Assembly (NCBI GenBank): GCA_964036155.1
Contig: OZ038422.1
Location: forward strand, 87,567,201-87,631,200
Reading direction: 5' to 3'
DNA length: 64,000 nucleotides
Source of the DNA: Diploscapter coronatus
Lineage: Eukaryota > Nematoda > Chromadorea > Rhabditida > Rhabditidae
Both the position numbers and the translations under genes were made by a program. The notes under the pieces were generated by a model, which was given only the letters and a program-made list of their open reading frames with translations, had not been told where the DNA came from and did not search any database. Shown piece after piece: positions 1-11,160 of the stretch (position 1 is the stretch's first letter; each line of letters begins with the position of its first letter).

Positions 1-451
1 CATTTTATATATGCCAGAGAGTATCGTAGCATTAGATGGAGCAAGACTAAGCAATGAGTTCATATATTAAGAAGTCTATTAAACCTGTCCCTTTAGAATC
101 CGCTCTAATGATAAATAAGTACTCAAATTTAACGTTAGAGCAAATTTCAGAGGGATAGGGATAAATTGGGTAGACTTGATTAGTATATCGTTGTATGACA
201 ATATAATGCATGTGTGTGCCACACAAAACCGTTTTACCGCTAGATATAATCAGCATAAATCCTCACTTGGTTGCATAACTCATCACTTAGATTCGATATA
301 TTCACCTGGAACATCCATTTGAAGTGATATTAATAACGCCATGAATGCATATTTACACTTACCACAAGGGAATGCGACAGTGTGAAATTGTAAAGCCAGA
401 ATGAAAGAGTGTCATTTCGATTAAAGACACTGGATGAAAATTGGGTTTTAG

Positions 452-2260
452 GTCGAATCACGACAGGGAACGTGGCGTGTCGATACACTACAAGGATGAG
501 TCCAACGACACGACGACCAGTAGCTTCAGAAGGCAGGAAAGCGAAAGGCTGACGAAGACTGATAGCAAGAAGGTAAATAAATTAACGATAAATTATACAT
601 TATAAAAATTTAATAAATCACAAAATATAAAGTAGAGAGATGTCAAATAAGGGTGGAAATAATATCCAAGCTTGAAAAATAACTGATAAAGGTTCGATCT
701 TCATTATTTAACAATTAAAAAGATACTATATTAAATCATAAGATTTATAAAAAAAAAAAGATAAGCTATCAAATGATGATAAAAAAAATTCAGTCTTCTG
801 TCCAAACCCTATCTCATTCGCCTCAACGGCCTCCTCCTTTGCCCTTGCCGCCATCAAGGACAGCTTCATCATCGAGAGCATCTTCTTTTCGGGGAACTTC
901 TGCCAATTCGAGGGCCACAACCGAAGAAACTAGTGACGACGACAGGGTTAATGAGCAGAGACCTTTGATTCCGCCACGGCTACAGTCCCACAGTGCTCCA
1001 CAGCCTTACACGGTAATCTAAATATCGCGTTTTTGAAATTATATCAACAAAAATTTCGTGCATTCGTAAGAAAATGACTAAATCTACGAGGTGGTCACGA
1101 ATTATGGAAACATATTATTTTTCAAACAGGCCCTGGCAAAAGTACCATTAATGAAGTTAGGAAAATTTGATATTTTTGAAACTACAATACATGCACATTC
1201 CAAATATCTATTTATTATTTCATTTGCTATTCACTTTGTCATCAATTCCGCCACATTTGGCTATTTGAAAACTGTGAGACCACGAGACATAGGCGAAATA
1301 ATATAGGGCTAGGGTAGGGGTATGCGATGATAGGCTTTTTTCCTAAATTATTTCTCAATGTCTCGTAGTGTCGTGGTTTTCAAGCTTCCTTTCAATATCA
1401 ATACATTATTTGCAAAAATGAATCAAAATATTGCGGGCCTTCTGCAACTTAGGCAGTTTACCAGAACGCATAAATTTGAAGCAAATGCTGACGGAGCTCA
1501 TAAAATATTTCATGAGATTATTTCTTTAACTTATATTAGGATATGATCCCACGGTGCTTTGCTTTCTCTTTGCCTAGTTCGGTGAAGACCCCTTAAAAAT
1601 GACCAAAAAATCTAAAAAAAAGCGACTTTTCTTGAGTTATAATAAGTTTTTAAAAAATCTGTTTTGATCAAATTGAGCAAAATATTTTTAGAATATTTCA
1701 GAGAAAAATATTTTAAAAGTAATGATCGGGTGGAAAATTCTTTTCAATTTTTCAAAAAAAAGACACCGAACTGATCAAAGCACTGTGGATCCGCAGTTCG
1801 TAATATTATTTACAGACAAAATAAATGATATTGAATCACCAATTCCTTCCCGTTTTGAATTAGAAAATGTGTTTTCATAGTTTGTGACCACACTGCACTG
1901 AAAAACACGATAATTACTTGTGAAAATTGAAGATCGCTATATATTTAAACGTGTACATGTAAAGAGACACCATAATCCTACAGTAATAGATAAGTGTTTC
2001 AGAATTCCGGCACCTTGAATCTACGGAGATCGATAACCACCGTCATCAGCACGTCATCCTACGGCGCAGCAGTGTCACAACCGAAAGCCTCTGCCTCGTG
2101 CGCGGACTGTCACAAGGCAGAGATCCTGCTGGACTCGGCTTCAGAAGAAGATGACGCCGAGACGTCGACCACAATGACGTCGTCTCAGAACTCGCAACGA
2201 AACCACGTCACTCTGTTCACGAGCCAGTTCGGAAAATCTATCAAAGAGACATTCCTTTAA
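452..2260 (+). CDS. 3' exons of an unrecognised gene, low-complexity Ser/Pro-rich C-terminus
   Basis: Three exons join in phase: 452-572, 794-1012 and 2003-2260, the last ending at TAA. They encode about 199 residues. The first part is charged (SNHDRERGVSIHYKDES), the second is Ser/Pro/Arg-rich with a run PPPLPLPPSRTASSSRASS, and the last has a CADCHKAE motif, an acidic stretch (ASEEDDAE) and the C-terminus GKSIKETFL. There is no membrane segment and no domain I recognise. The composition suggests a disordered cytoplasmic tail, for example of a receptor, channel or scaffold, but that is inference. The 5' exons lie outside the window. GC-richer, codon-like exons between AT-rich introns and matching phases (1-base start, then phase 0 twice) support a real gene. 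The exon at 794 is placed from an ATTCAG acceptor. Confidence 0.6.
1267..1384. repeat. Small imperfect inverted repeat in an intron
   Basis: About 36 bases at 1267-1302 (containing gaccacgagacat) are mirrored at 1347-1384 (atgtctcgtagtgtcgtggt). It sits in the last intron of the gene above and could fold as an imperfect hairpin with a roughly 45-base loop. Nothing else is seen in the 990-base intron. Confidence 0.5.
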
Positions 2261-2535
2261 GTTTAAGTCATTGGAAAAGTAGTTGCAAAAGATTTATAAT
2301 AGCATTTGAATGAAAATTACAAGTTAGATTAAACATTGTAACGACGTTATTTCCAAATGCCAAATGTGCCTACTTTTCCAAACTTCATGCAATATCAGTT
2401 TTTTCCTCATGATTTTTGAAATATTTATCAATACGTGTCATATAAGGGCAGGTCAATCGTTTTGAATTTGATTATATTGAATCGCAACTCGCAACCAACT
2501 ATAACTTTAATTACGTCATATTTAATTAGTCAATT

Positions 2536-2769
2536 ATGCAATTATCGAAATTAGTCGTGAGTTTCTGTACATTTTTATTTGTGATATTACTGGTCTCGTG
2601 CCATCTCGCTATTCAAGCATTTGTTATTTTTCGAGCAGGAAAAATAAACGTTTTAACCATCATTTTAGGTCACTATTACAAAAGAGGTTTCCTCACTAAT
2701 TTTCTTCAAGTTCTTCCGGACATGACCGGTCATCGTCGGAGAAACTGGAGGGGAAGTACAGAGAAATAG
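2536..2769 (+). CDS. Possible small secreted peptide ORF
   Basis: A 77-residue ORF starts with a convincing hydrophobic signal-like segment (MQLSKLVVSFCTFLFVILL, then a small-residue region). It is followed by a short tail with basic clusters (YYKRG, HRRRNWRG). Basic sites after a signal peptide are seen in neuropeptide precursors, but no family motif is recognisable. A splice from around 2620 to the acceptor TTTTAG at 2669 is also possible and would change the tail. It stands alone between the upstream gene and a gene-free stretch, so it may be chance. Confidence 0.25.
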   Translation: MQLSKLVVSFCTFLFVILLVSCHLAIQAFVIFRAGKINVLTIILGHYYKRGFLTNFLQVLPDMTGHRRRNWRGSTEK

Positions 2770-4078
2770 AGGGAAAGAGGAATCCCCCGAGGAACGAGTG
2801 GGGTCTATAGAGAAAGACCTTTCGCTCTTTTCTTGTAAAATTTAAATATTGCCAAAAACGTCAAAATAATTGTAAAAAATCACAGAAGCGTGGAATAAAT
2901 TGCTAAGCAATGGCAGAATTATTAGAACTGATGAAGATGTCTTATTCTGAATCTAAAGAATTTAATTCTTGCTCTATTTTTAAGATAAAATATAGTCCAT
3001 CGTCTAATAAGTCTAATAATTTTCTAAATTATGCAAATCTAAATATAAAAGCCTCAAAATAAAATCAAATTGAAAATGAAATATTTAACCAGTAGTTTCA
3101 AAAATGTGAATCTGTACAGTTCTTGATATGGTTTCTGATCTTAAGGTTTTCTAAAATCATGCGCTATCTTTCAAGAATCTGAAAATACATCAAAATAGTC
3201 ATTCTCAAGCAAATTTATTCGTATACATAGATTATTTGTCGAGTCTTAAAAATTTTTCATAAGTCCCAGACTTGTGTAACCAGCAATTACAATGATAAAT
3301 TTCTAATTGAAGGTCTAATGACCGTATCGCGATAAATTCAAAGTCATCATTAGATCGACAATTATGCATGTTTTATGATGAACACGAAAATGTTAGAAAA
3401 TGATCAGACTTCGATGTTCACAGATTACCGATATCATATCGTATCACGATATTCTTCGTGGTCGTAAGGAACTCATAAGATCTTGATACATATCTCATAG
3501 ACAATGACAAAACTACTTTGTGCATGGAAGTACTGTTTTAGAGTTCGCATGATGGACAGGAATGTTGACGGGGCAATAAGATGACACACCGCAAGTCTTT
3601 TCAAAAAAATCCTTCACTTCCCGCATCGCATCCCAATGAAAATCAGCTGCATCACAAGCAACCCCGATGATGAGTTATGCACGATTTCAGCACATGACCT
3701 AATTTCTAAACTAATTCATTTTTAACTGTTAAAAAAATCTTAACGCAGGTATAATTTTTGATCATCTGAAAGTCTATCTTCTAATTTCGTACCTTCTGCA
3801 ACTTTTGTATAAAAATTTAATCGTTTCGCAAGACATAGGGCAGGCATAATTGGAGAGTAAAACTGAAACTACACTAAATTATAAGTTAGGCGAGTATTAT
3901 AAATACAGAGCTGATTGCCTAAGCAACGTCTTGCATTGCTATTCGACCCGTTTCAAGCTTTTCCATTTTTGTTCCGAAAGCGCTACCCTTTCTAAATCAT
4001 ACTGTATTGAGATCATTTTCTCAAATTGTTATTCTACAAATTTATTATTATCATTAGAGAAGTAATTCGCAGAATCGA
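2770..4078. other. Gene-free AT-rich interval
   Basis: No ORF with codon-like composition, no splice-linked exons, no RNA gene and no strong repeat were found here. Confidence 0.5.
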
Positions 4079-4619
4079 ATGTCTTGGTGTTATAAACCTA
4101 GGCCTTATGCAATGGATTATGATTTTTGTGAAGGTGAGTTCATTTTTCAGTCTACTTATTTTTACATGCTATTCTGCATTGCTTTTCTTTTTTATAAACC
4201 TCCGTAACGACTTACTATTTTAGAATTATTAGCATCAGATGTATTCCTTTACAAACTCATCATTACGTGGAAAGTTAGCATACTTCATCCAGATATATCT
4301 AGTATAGGTTAGTTAAATAGTTTTATATCGATGTTATCTTCAAAAAATAAATTCATCTATAGAGTATCAAATTCCGACCATTTTATATAGCATCTTATTA
4401 ATACCGAGTTTCATCGGCATATTTATGATGTATCGGTTATTTCGAAAACATGAAAAGTTTTCACAGTTCGAAAAATTAATAGCCATCTTACTCATTCTAA
4501 GTATACTCCACTTTATCTGTTCATTGATACATGTAAGTTTTATACTTTTTATGACGCAATCTTCAATATATGCATTGAAGCAGGGTCAGCCGAAGGTTGT
4601 ATTCGCTTTTAAAAATGCG

Positions 4620-5150
4620 TGACCTTTTGAACATAAAAATCGATGCAAAACTCATTCCGATTGGTTTCAAAAGCTGATTTCGGTGTCAGATTCGTTTTCA
4701 GCGTGGTCGAAAACCCTGGGGTAGTTTCCGGGGTCGAAACTATATCGGGGGCCGAGATATCGACATAGGTCATGTTCAAAAGTGGTGTTTTGCGATCTCT
4801 GTCACGAAATCAGTTGTCCGGACTTTTATCTCTCAGTTTTAATCCGTTTTCGATGGGTTTTTTTTAATCGAGAGGCCTATGGAAGACCTACTTTCGCGCA
4901 AAGAATGGACCATTTTCGAGATCGGGGGGCGGAGCTACAGTACTCCAAAGGTCCAAAAAAGTGGATAACTTTCGTTAGATCGACTTCTAGCCGGACTATT
5001 TTGATATGTTGTAGAGCTCGCCATTCCACGTCGATTAAAAAAAGATCATCGATTTTGGTCCAGATATAAGCGAGTTACGGTACTTTGAAAGTCCAAATAT
5101 CTCAACTTTGAGCCAAAATTAGAGTATAAAAACGACTAGTAGAAACGCTC
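4620..5150. repeat. Repeat-like sequence with the shared motif cagcgtggtcgaaaaccc
   Basis: The interval contains cagcgtggtcgaaaaccctg at about 4701, closely related to sequence in the palindrome at 15.9-17.2 kb and its 35.3 kb relative. It is probably a degraded relative of that family. No coding content is supported. Confidence 0.45.
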
Positions 5151-5452
5151 AAATTTTGTAATTAGATAACACTTGATGAGTACTTTCTAAAAATACCAAA
5201 ATATTGGACTTTTTATTAAGAACAATTTTCGTGACAGCCCCTTGAAAGTCGCATTTCGACTTTCTGGAATATCTCAAAATTTCTCCGAATAAGTCGACTG
5301 AGGATTCTAAAGTCAAAAATTGTCGGAATTTATAATTTCTGAAATCCACCAACATCGATCGGCCACGTTGAACACGAGTTACTTTTATGTTATTTCGGAT
5401 TCTGCAGATATTTTTTAGGGTCAAAACTTCGTTTTGAAATGAAAAGAGATCA

Positions 5453-6260
5453 ACCCATTCAAAAGGGGTTTTATATTTTAAAAAAATAAAAGCGGAGGTT
5501 GTTTTATTCATGAAAAGCACTATTTGTATCCAAAAGTGATTCGTATGAAAGGAGATCAATAAAAGAAGATCAACCAATATTTTTAATTTCGACGTCAGTG
5601 ACTCGTACATCACAGATAATATTTCGGTGGCGGATTCCATATTTGAGGGACTTTCACCTGCGAATAAAACCGACGCGCCTCCTAGATAGTTTGATTAGTT
5701 AATATTTTCAAAATATTTATTCTTGTAGAATGCACGTTTAACAACTGGAGAATATTCTTTCAATGATCGACCAGTTATCTACTAGAGTGATCTCACAAAG
5801 ATAACTCATAAGCGGTGATGTAGATATCCATTAGAGAGATAGAGAAATTGTAATGCTCTGCGAATGTCGGTGATTAGAATAATCATTTTACTTGACAGCG
5901 GTGAATAATAAAATTATATCAGAACAAGCGAAAAGAACAAGAATAAATATCTTCCCAGCAAGAGCTATATCATGTGATAAAACATTACTTGTGCGCTAGC
6001 ACAGAGTTTTATTAAGAAAGTTCAAGGGAGGCGCGTCGGTTTTATTCGCAGGTGAAAGTCCCCCAAATATGGAATCAGTCACCGAAATATTAGCTGTGAT
6101 ATACGAATCACTAACGTCGAGATTTTAAAAAATATTGGTTGATCTTCTTTTATTGATCTCCTTTCATGCGAATCACTTTTGGATACAAATAGAGCGCTTT
6201 TCATGAATAAAACAACCTCCACTTTTATTTTTTTAATATAAAACCCCTTTTGAATGGGTA
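5453..6260. repeat. Inverted-repeat element in chemoreceptor intron 3
   Basis: Arms 5453-5682 and 6028-6260 are near-complementary. The left arm ends cgacgcgcctcc and the right begins ggaggcgcgtcg. A spacer of about 345 bases separates them. The left arm carries an open minus-strand reading frame and the right arm its broken mirror copy. This looks like a MITE or fold-back element. No target duplication was identified. Confidence 0.75.
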
Positions 6261-6415
6261 ATACTTTAGAGTTCGTTTTTTATCCATTATCAAATTTTGC
6301 GTGTTTGCTGCCAAGATTATAACAAATACGAGGTAACATAATTTAAAATTTTAGTCACGTGTATTAACAATCAGTATTTATCTAAGCTTAAGCGAATCAG
6401 TTAAAATATCATCTA

Positions 6416-6517
6416 CGTTGCTACAGAAAAGTATCGACATTTTGTGAAATAGTATGGACCATATTATTGCAGTTTTCCATACACTATTTCGCATAATGTC
6501 TCTACTTTTCTGTCGCA
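6416..6517. repeat. Short hairpin-forming inverted repeat
   Basis: About 40 bases at 6418-6458 (containing acagaaaagtatcgacattt) pair with 6475-6514 (containing ctacttttctgt), giving a stem with few mismatches and a loop of about 16 bases. It lies within chemoreceptor intron 3. Confidence 0.65.
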
Positions 6518-7341
6518 ACTTTTCCAAATAACTAAAATACCACTTTATTTAACATATAAAGTTGACTTAAATCTAATATAATTAAAATTTTCATTGGCAG
6601 CTGGCAAGTGAAGTTTTAGATAGTATTGTTTCTTTTTCTTGGTATTCTTCAACAAACATGTTTACTGATGGCCATAAAATTCGTTTCGACTGCAGTTACG
6701 ATATATAGAGCTAGGACATTTTCGTTGTTAGAAATCCTTACACATGCATATATCGGTTTTGATACAAAATTATTCAATTTAGTAACCGTAACGAAAAAAT
6801 AACTAAGCTATTTGCCATTATATTTTGGATATTGGTCGGATTTCATAGTATTTTTGGCTGTATCGCCCAACTAATCTATGAAGCAATTTACTGGCTGAGA
6901 TCTTATGAAATTGTTAATCTTGATAATCTACGATTATATTTAATGGCTCTTAAAAAATGGCTTGTAAGTTAAACGGATATTATCGAAATAAAAATGATTA
7001 ATATCAATTATGTAGATAATTTTTAGCATTTTTACCTTATTATAACACCGATCATAGCAAGTTATGCTCAGACGATAATTAGCATTGCCGCGTTTATTTA
7101 TCTAAAGCGGTGTTTTAAGTCGTATGGCAATCTAAGCCAAAGTAAAAGAAATTCTGAACGACGCTTAAATCGATGCCTAGTGGCATATGTAAGTTAGCCC
7201 AGTTAATGTTGCACCATAGTATGTTGAAAATGAATATGTATAACGTTTAGATTTTATGTGAAGTGCTAGTAAATGATTTTAATATTTTTCAACTATACAA
7301 TATTTTTTGTTTTGTTCAACACAATCAGAAACGGAGATATG

Positions 7342-9057
7342 GTAAGTAGGATGTTCCCGTAATCTTTTAACTTCTATATCTTAACACATCCTGTGAAAAA
7401 CTAATTATGTTTTGGTTGTAATAATTTTCCATATGTAATGAGTCTATTAAGAGGACGAATCTGTGTAAATAATTGATTTCTCAAACTTGGTTAATACATC
7501 AAATCACACATTCGTTTATATTTATAGCCAATCTCTGGTTTAAAATTCCGAGATTCGTTACAACGAGTATGAAATGGCTTATTCAAAAAACAATTAAAAT
7601 GAGGCTTATAATTCCTAAGCTATTTTGTTCTCTTGTATAAGTCATAGCATAAATTAACTAGTTTCATAGCTCCAAAGTTGAAAGCTTGAGAGAACTTACT
7701 AGAATATTTTAGATAGATGTTTCACCGATGGATCTTTATCAAAAACTGTGATATCTTATATAATCGTAAGCATTATTAATAACAAATTTCCATATTAACT
7801 AACAAAAGAAATGGAAAGACCTGTTTACCAACATATATCCTGAAAATATGCGCTGAGAAATCCTAAAGGAACGTTCTAAATAGTGAATCCTTCGACTTTA
7901 CCATTATTTACATAAACGATAGTCATTTTTGAGAATAGAACTCGGCTAATCGTGCCTGAAGGAACCAAAATACCCCTTTCGCGTTGTGTTAAAAGAGCAA
8001 CTGTAAACTTAGGAATTGTTTTCTGAATAAACCTTGAGCAGTATCCTTTTCTAACATAAGAAATGGATTTACACTAGAATGAGTTTAATTTTCTACCAAG
8101 AAAGTATTTGAAAAAAAAACTTTCAGGGCATTACTCAATATATGTATATAAATGGATCATGCTTCCAAATAGTTACCCTGTTTTTCTTAGTGAGAGGATT
8201 GATCAAGGTAGTTTATGTACATGTGCATGTAAAAGAAAAAGAGACAATTTTAGAAGAGCAACACTACTATATCACCGATTAAGAACGAATTAGTCAAAGT
8301 TATTAAAGTTACACCTCATGGTCCAAAGCAACTGCATTCAGATATATTTTCTCATCATGGGCCAACAAACTGATCTGAAATTGTGGTAAAATATGAAAAG
8401 ACGTTCTATCTGTATAGGCAAAGTTTATATAGCTCACGACTGCTTAGTTTTGTTTCTTAATTGAATTGATTATTCATTTTACTTTGTTTATTCAAATGCA
8501 TCCCGAAAATTTATCTAATTTGTCGAATGTTCAATAAAACATTGTTTATTAATTCTGTTCGAAGATAACTGATATCAAAGTGTAGCATCTTGTCTTGTAA
8601 GATAAAATTCATGCATTACTGGTGTCAGAATACAGTTTACGTACGCCAATTATTCTATTAAAATCACCTTGTGGATATCTGAAAATTCAGACTAATTGTA
8701 ATTTAAACAATACTACTACTTGCAAAGTATTAGCTTGAGTGAAGAAACTCCATCGAAAAATAAGCTAGTTTTAATAGACTAATGTGGCTATATTCTGATC
8801 ATTAACCGATTTCGATCATGCTTTATGTTGGATTCAGAAAAGATCTGCAACTGATAGTGTAGGACTTCATTTTTGCGAAATTAACGCATTTATTTGCATC
8901 AATTAAACTGACAAATATATCGCTCCTTTGTTAACTCTCACAATCAGATACCCAGATCATACTCAAATACGATGATAACCGCAGCCAATTTGATCTTCCA
9001 TCATTTTAAAATCGATATTAAAAATATCTTTTGATGTCTGATAAAGTGGATGTCCAT
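7342..9057. other. Interval with no supported gene
   Basis: AT-rich sequence with only short chance ORFs (for example 8108-8293). The missing 5' exons of the downstream phospholipase B gene, with a GDS motif, were looked for here and not found. Confidence 0.5.
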
Positions 9058-9760
9058 AGTAATCAAGCAAAAAAAGAATTATCAATTTATCACTGATAAT
9101 CAGTGAAATATGGATTTTTTTGTTCAAAGTGGTATTTGACCGCGCTTCGAAAAAAAATAATTTCTCAGAGAGCACTCACTTTTATGCCATGTATTATATA
9201 CCATTTTCTTCCCTGAGTGCTCGAGTAAAATAATATGCAATAAAATCAGGTACTATTTGCGTTTTACGAGCGTACTGATCGAAAATGTTGGAAAGTTGAG
9301 CAATTTTGACACTTTTCGGCTTATAACTTTTTATGTAAGCATCAGATCGGAAAAGTTTCTTAACAAAAGTTGCTTATCTCATCGAGACGAAGCGCTTGAT
9401 ACCAAATTGGGCAAATCATACACGAAAATACTCGCCAGATCAGTCACTATGTTCGTACGTGGAAAAAACACCACTTTGCCGCTGGAATTTTCGAGAAATT
9501 TGGCGTTATCTGAAAAGGGTGCATTTTTTGCGCGAATTCGTCGCTGTGGAGAACCAAGTAGTGCGTCTCCAGGGCTGAAACTCGGTATACCCACTAATAT
9601 TGAGGTGCTTGTTCCGATCCAAATGCAAAAACCCGAAGAAACGGCGTTAAGTATGAGTTTCAAAATGTTAGCGAATCTTCATGCCCTTTTTCTTTTCCAG
9701 GGGACAAAGCAGCGTGCATTGTTAAAAGCGAATACAACCTTCGTCGGCCGGCTAATTGAT
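9058..9760. repeat. Dispersed repeat, copy 1 (pair with 36015-37500)
   Basis: The segment is nearly identical to 36015-36385 plus 37137-37500. The copy at 36 kb has about 750 extra bases, between two occurrences of a short motif like caaattgggcaaat. The right part of the repeat runs into the first recognisable phospholipase B exon. An ORF of 183 residues beginning at 9257 spans the repeat and is not a gene by itself. Confidence 0.8.
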
Positions 9761-10887
9761 CAGACGAGAAACTTGGTAAACACGATGAACTCGTATAAGG
9801 AGGTATAATTTAAATAAATTCTTTTGAAAAACTATTCGAATATTCAGATCAACGTAAAAGAAGATTGGAAATTGGTCAATATTTTCATAGGCGCAAATGA
9901 TATTTGCGTCTTCTGTACTGATCATTATATTAATTCAACTAAGTATTTTTTATTAAGTCGATTTTAAAAATCATCCAGGCACCCCACGGAAACGTCGCCT
10001 TCATGAACAATATCATCAAAGCTGTACAGATTCTGAAGGATAATCTTCCTAGGTACCTTTTGCTTTCCATAAATTAAATTTTTTCATTTTTAGGACAATC
10101 GTTTCTTTAACCGGAATGTTGAGAAAAATCGATCGGGGAAAATATTTCTGTGATGCTTTGCATGTGTAAGTTTTTTTTTTTAAAATAAATTATGAGTAAA
10201 CGTCTCTAATTATTTAAATTGGGAAATATATTTTTCCAAAGAAGCTGAATTTATGATCATGCCATTTTTCAGCTTCGAATGTACATGTGAATCCGATAAG
10301 AATTTCACGAATGATTACATCGCCAACACATGCTTCTCATACATGTATGCTGAAGCCAACATTCAGAGCAGTGGGAGGTTCGAAGCTGATGACTTCACAT
10401 TTGTGGTTCAGCCATTTTTCAATGGGATTACTGATCCGCCTTATTTGGTACACGTTGACTAAAATCAATCTTTATCATAAGCAGACTTTCTTAAAATGTC
10501 TCTTTTTAGGAAAGAGAAACAGGTCAATACTAAAGTAACCTGATTACTAAATTACCCAAATTTTGATATTCAGAATAAATTTAAAGGGGGTTTCTGGCTA
10601 GTTAAAATAGAAATTTTAAATTTCAGCCCGACGGTAAAGTCGATCTGACATTCTTCGCCCCAGACTGTTTCCATTTCTCCGCATACGGACACGCAAATGT
10701 GGCCATGCACTTGTGGAATACGATCATTCAACCTGTCGGGCAGAAACAGACGAAAGTCAATTTGCCAGACCATACAGTTGCTCTACACTGTCCTTCGCCT
10801 GTAAGTCATAAATTTATTTATTTTCTTATGAAATTATTCCAGAGCTGCCCCTTCTTCCAAACCTCGAAGAATAGTAAAGACTGCTAA
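9720..10887 (+). pseudogene. Phospholipase B1-like GDSL lipase, 5'-truncated
   Basis: Coding blocks: up to 9802, then 9848 to about 9931, 9979-10052, 10094-10165, 10273-10447, 10627-10800 and 10843-10887 (TAA). The family's block III is clear (WKLVNIFIGANDIC, the GxND oxyanion motif). So is the final block with catalytic Asp and His (APDCFHFSAYGHANVAMHLW). Together they match PLB1-type SGNH esterases, which cleave acyl chains from phospholipids and are usually secreted or membrane-anchored. The N-terminal third, with the nucleophile GDS motif and signal peptide, is absent; in its place lies a dispersed repeat. The junction from the GANDIC exon to the exon at 9979 does not keep frame with a canonical GT donor (AA|gtattt gives phase 2, phase 0 is needed). 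It is most likely a truncated pseudogene, though upstream exons beyond the repeat cannot be excluded. It converges on the acid phosphatase gene. Confidence 0.75.
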
Positions 10888-11160
10888 ATTCTACACGCCG
10901 AGCATATTGGATTAGACAATTTTTTCATATTTATTCTACGCTAATAACAATGGTGATCAATAAAATGAAACTTTCACTGATTCAGTGCAATTTAATTTAA
11001 CAATAGCAGAAAATTCAAATAAATCTGAAATTTCCTAGAAGGCATGCAAGTGTAACGTAAGTAAAAGCCATGAATAGACCCGTAGATGTAGACGAAAATC
11101 CAGGGATATCGCTAAAGCACCACTGAAATTGAAATAATTAATATATTTATCTATGTCATT

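Larger units (their letters stand above)
4079..7341 (+). pseudogene. SRA-like 7-TM chemoreceptor, decayed
   Basis: Exons 4079-4133, 4224-4307, 4363-4532, 6601-6963, 7027-7188 and 7251-7341 join in consistent phase. The start ATG at 4079 follows an in-frame TAG. The encoded protein has a short extracellular N-terminus with paired Cys, then hydrophobic segments (YQIPTILYSILLIPSFIGIF, AILLILSILHFICSLI, LFAIIFWILVGFHSIFGCIA, YLIITPIIASYAQTIISIAA). These alternate with short basic loops, like the SRA/SRB/SRE receptor superfamily. The call is by overall layout, so the subfamily is uncertain. The 6601-6963 exon is 363 bases (121 codons) and in phase at both ends, yet it has internal stops near 6712. 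The family-like reading (ARTFSLLEILTHAYIGFD) lies in the next frame, so two compensating frameshifts are implied. The last C-terminal exon was not found. Intron 3 holds a large inverted-repeat element. Confidence 0.6.

Noticed and set aside
5149..5640. 163-residue minus-strand ORF
   Set aside because: It covers one arm of an inverted-repeat element. The mirror copy is broken and no domain is seen.
9257..9808. 183-residue ORF upstream of and into phospholipase B
   Set aside because: Most of it lies in a dispersed repeat also present at 36 kb, where the frame is broken. Only the last 25 or so codons resemble PLB.
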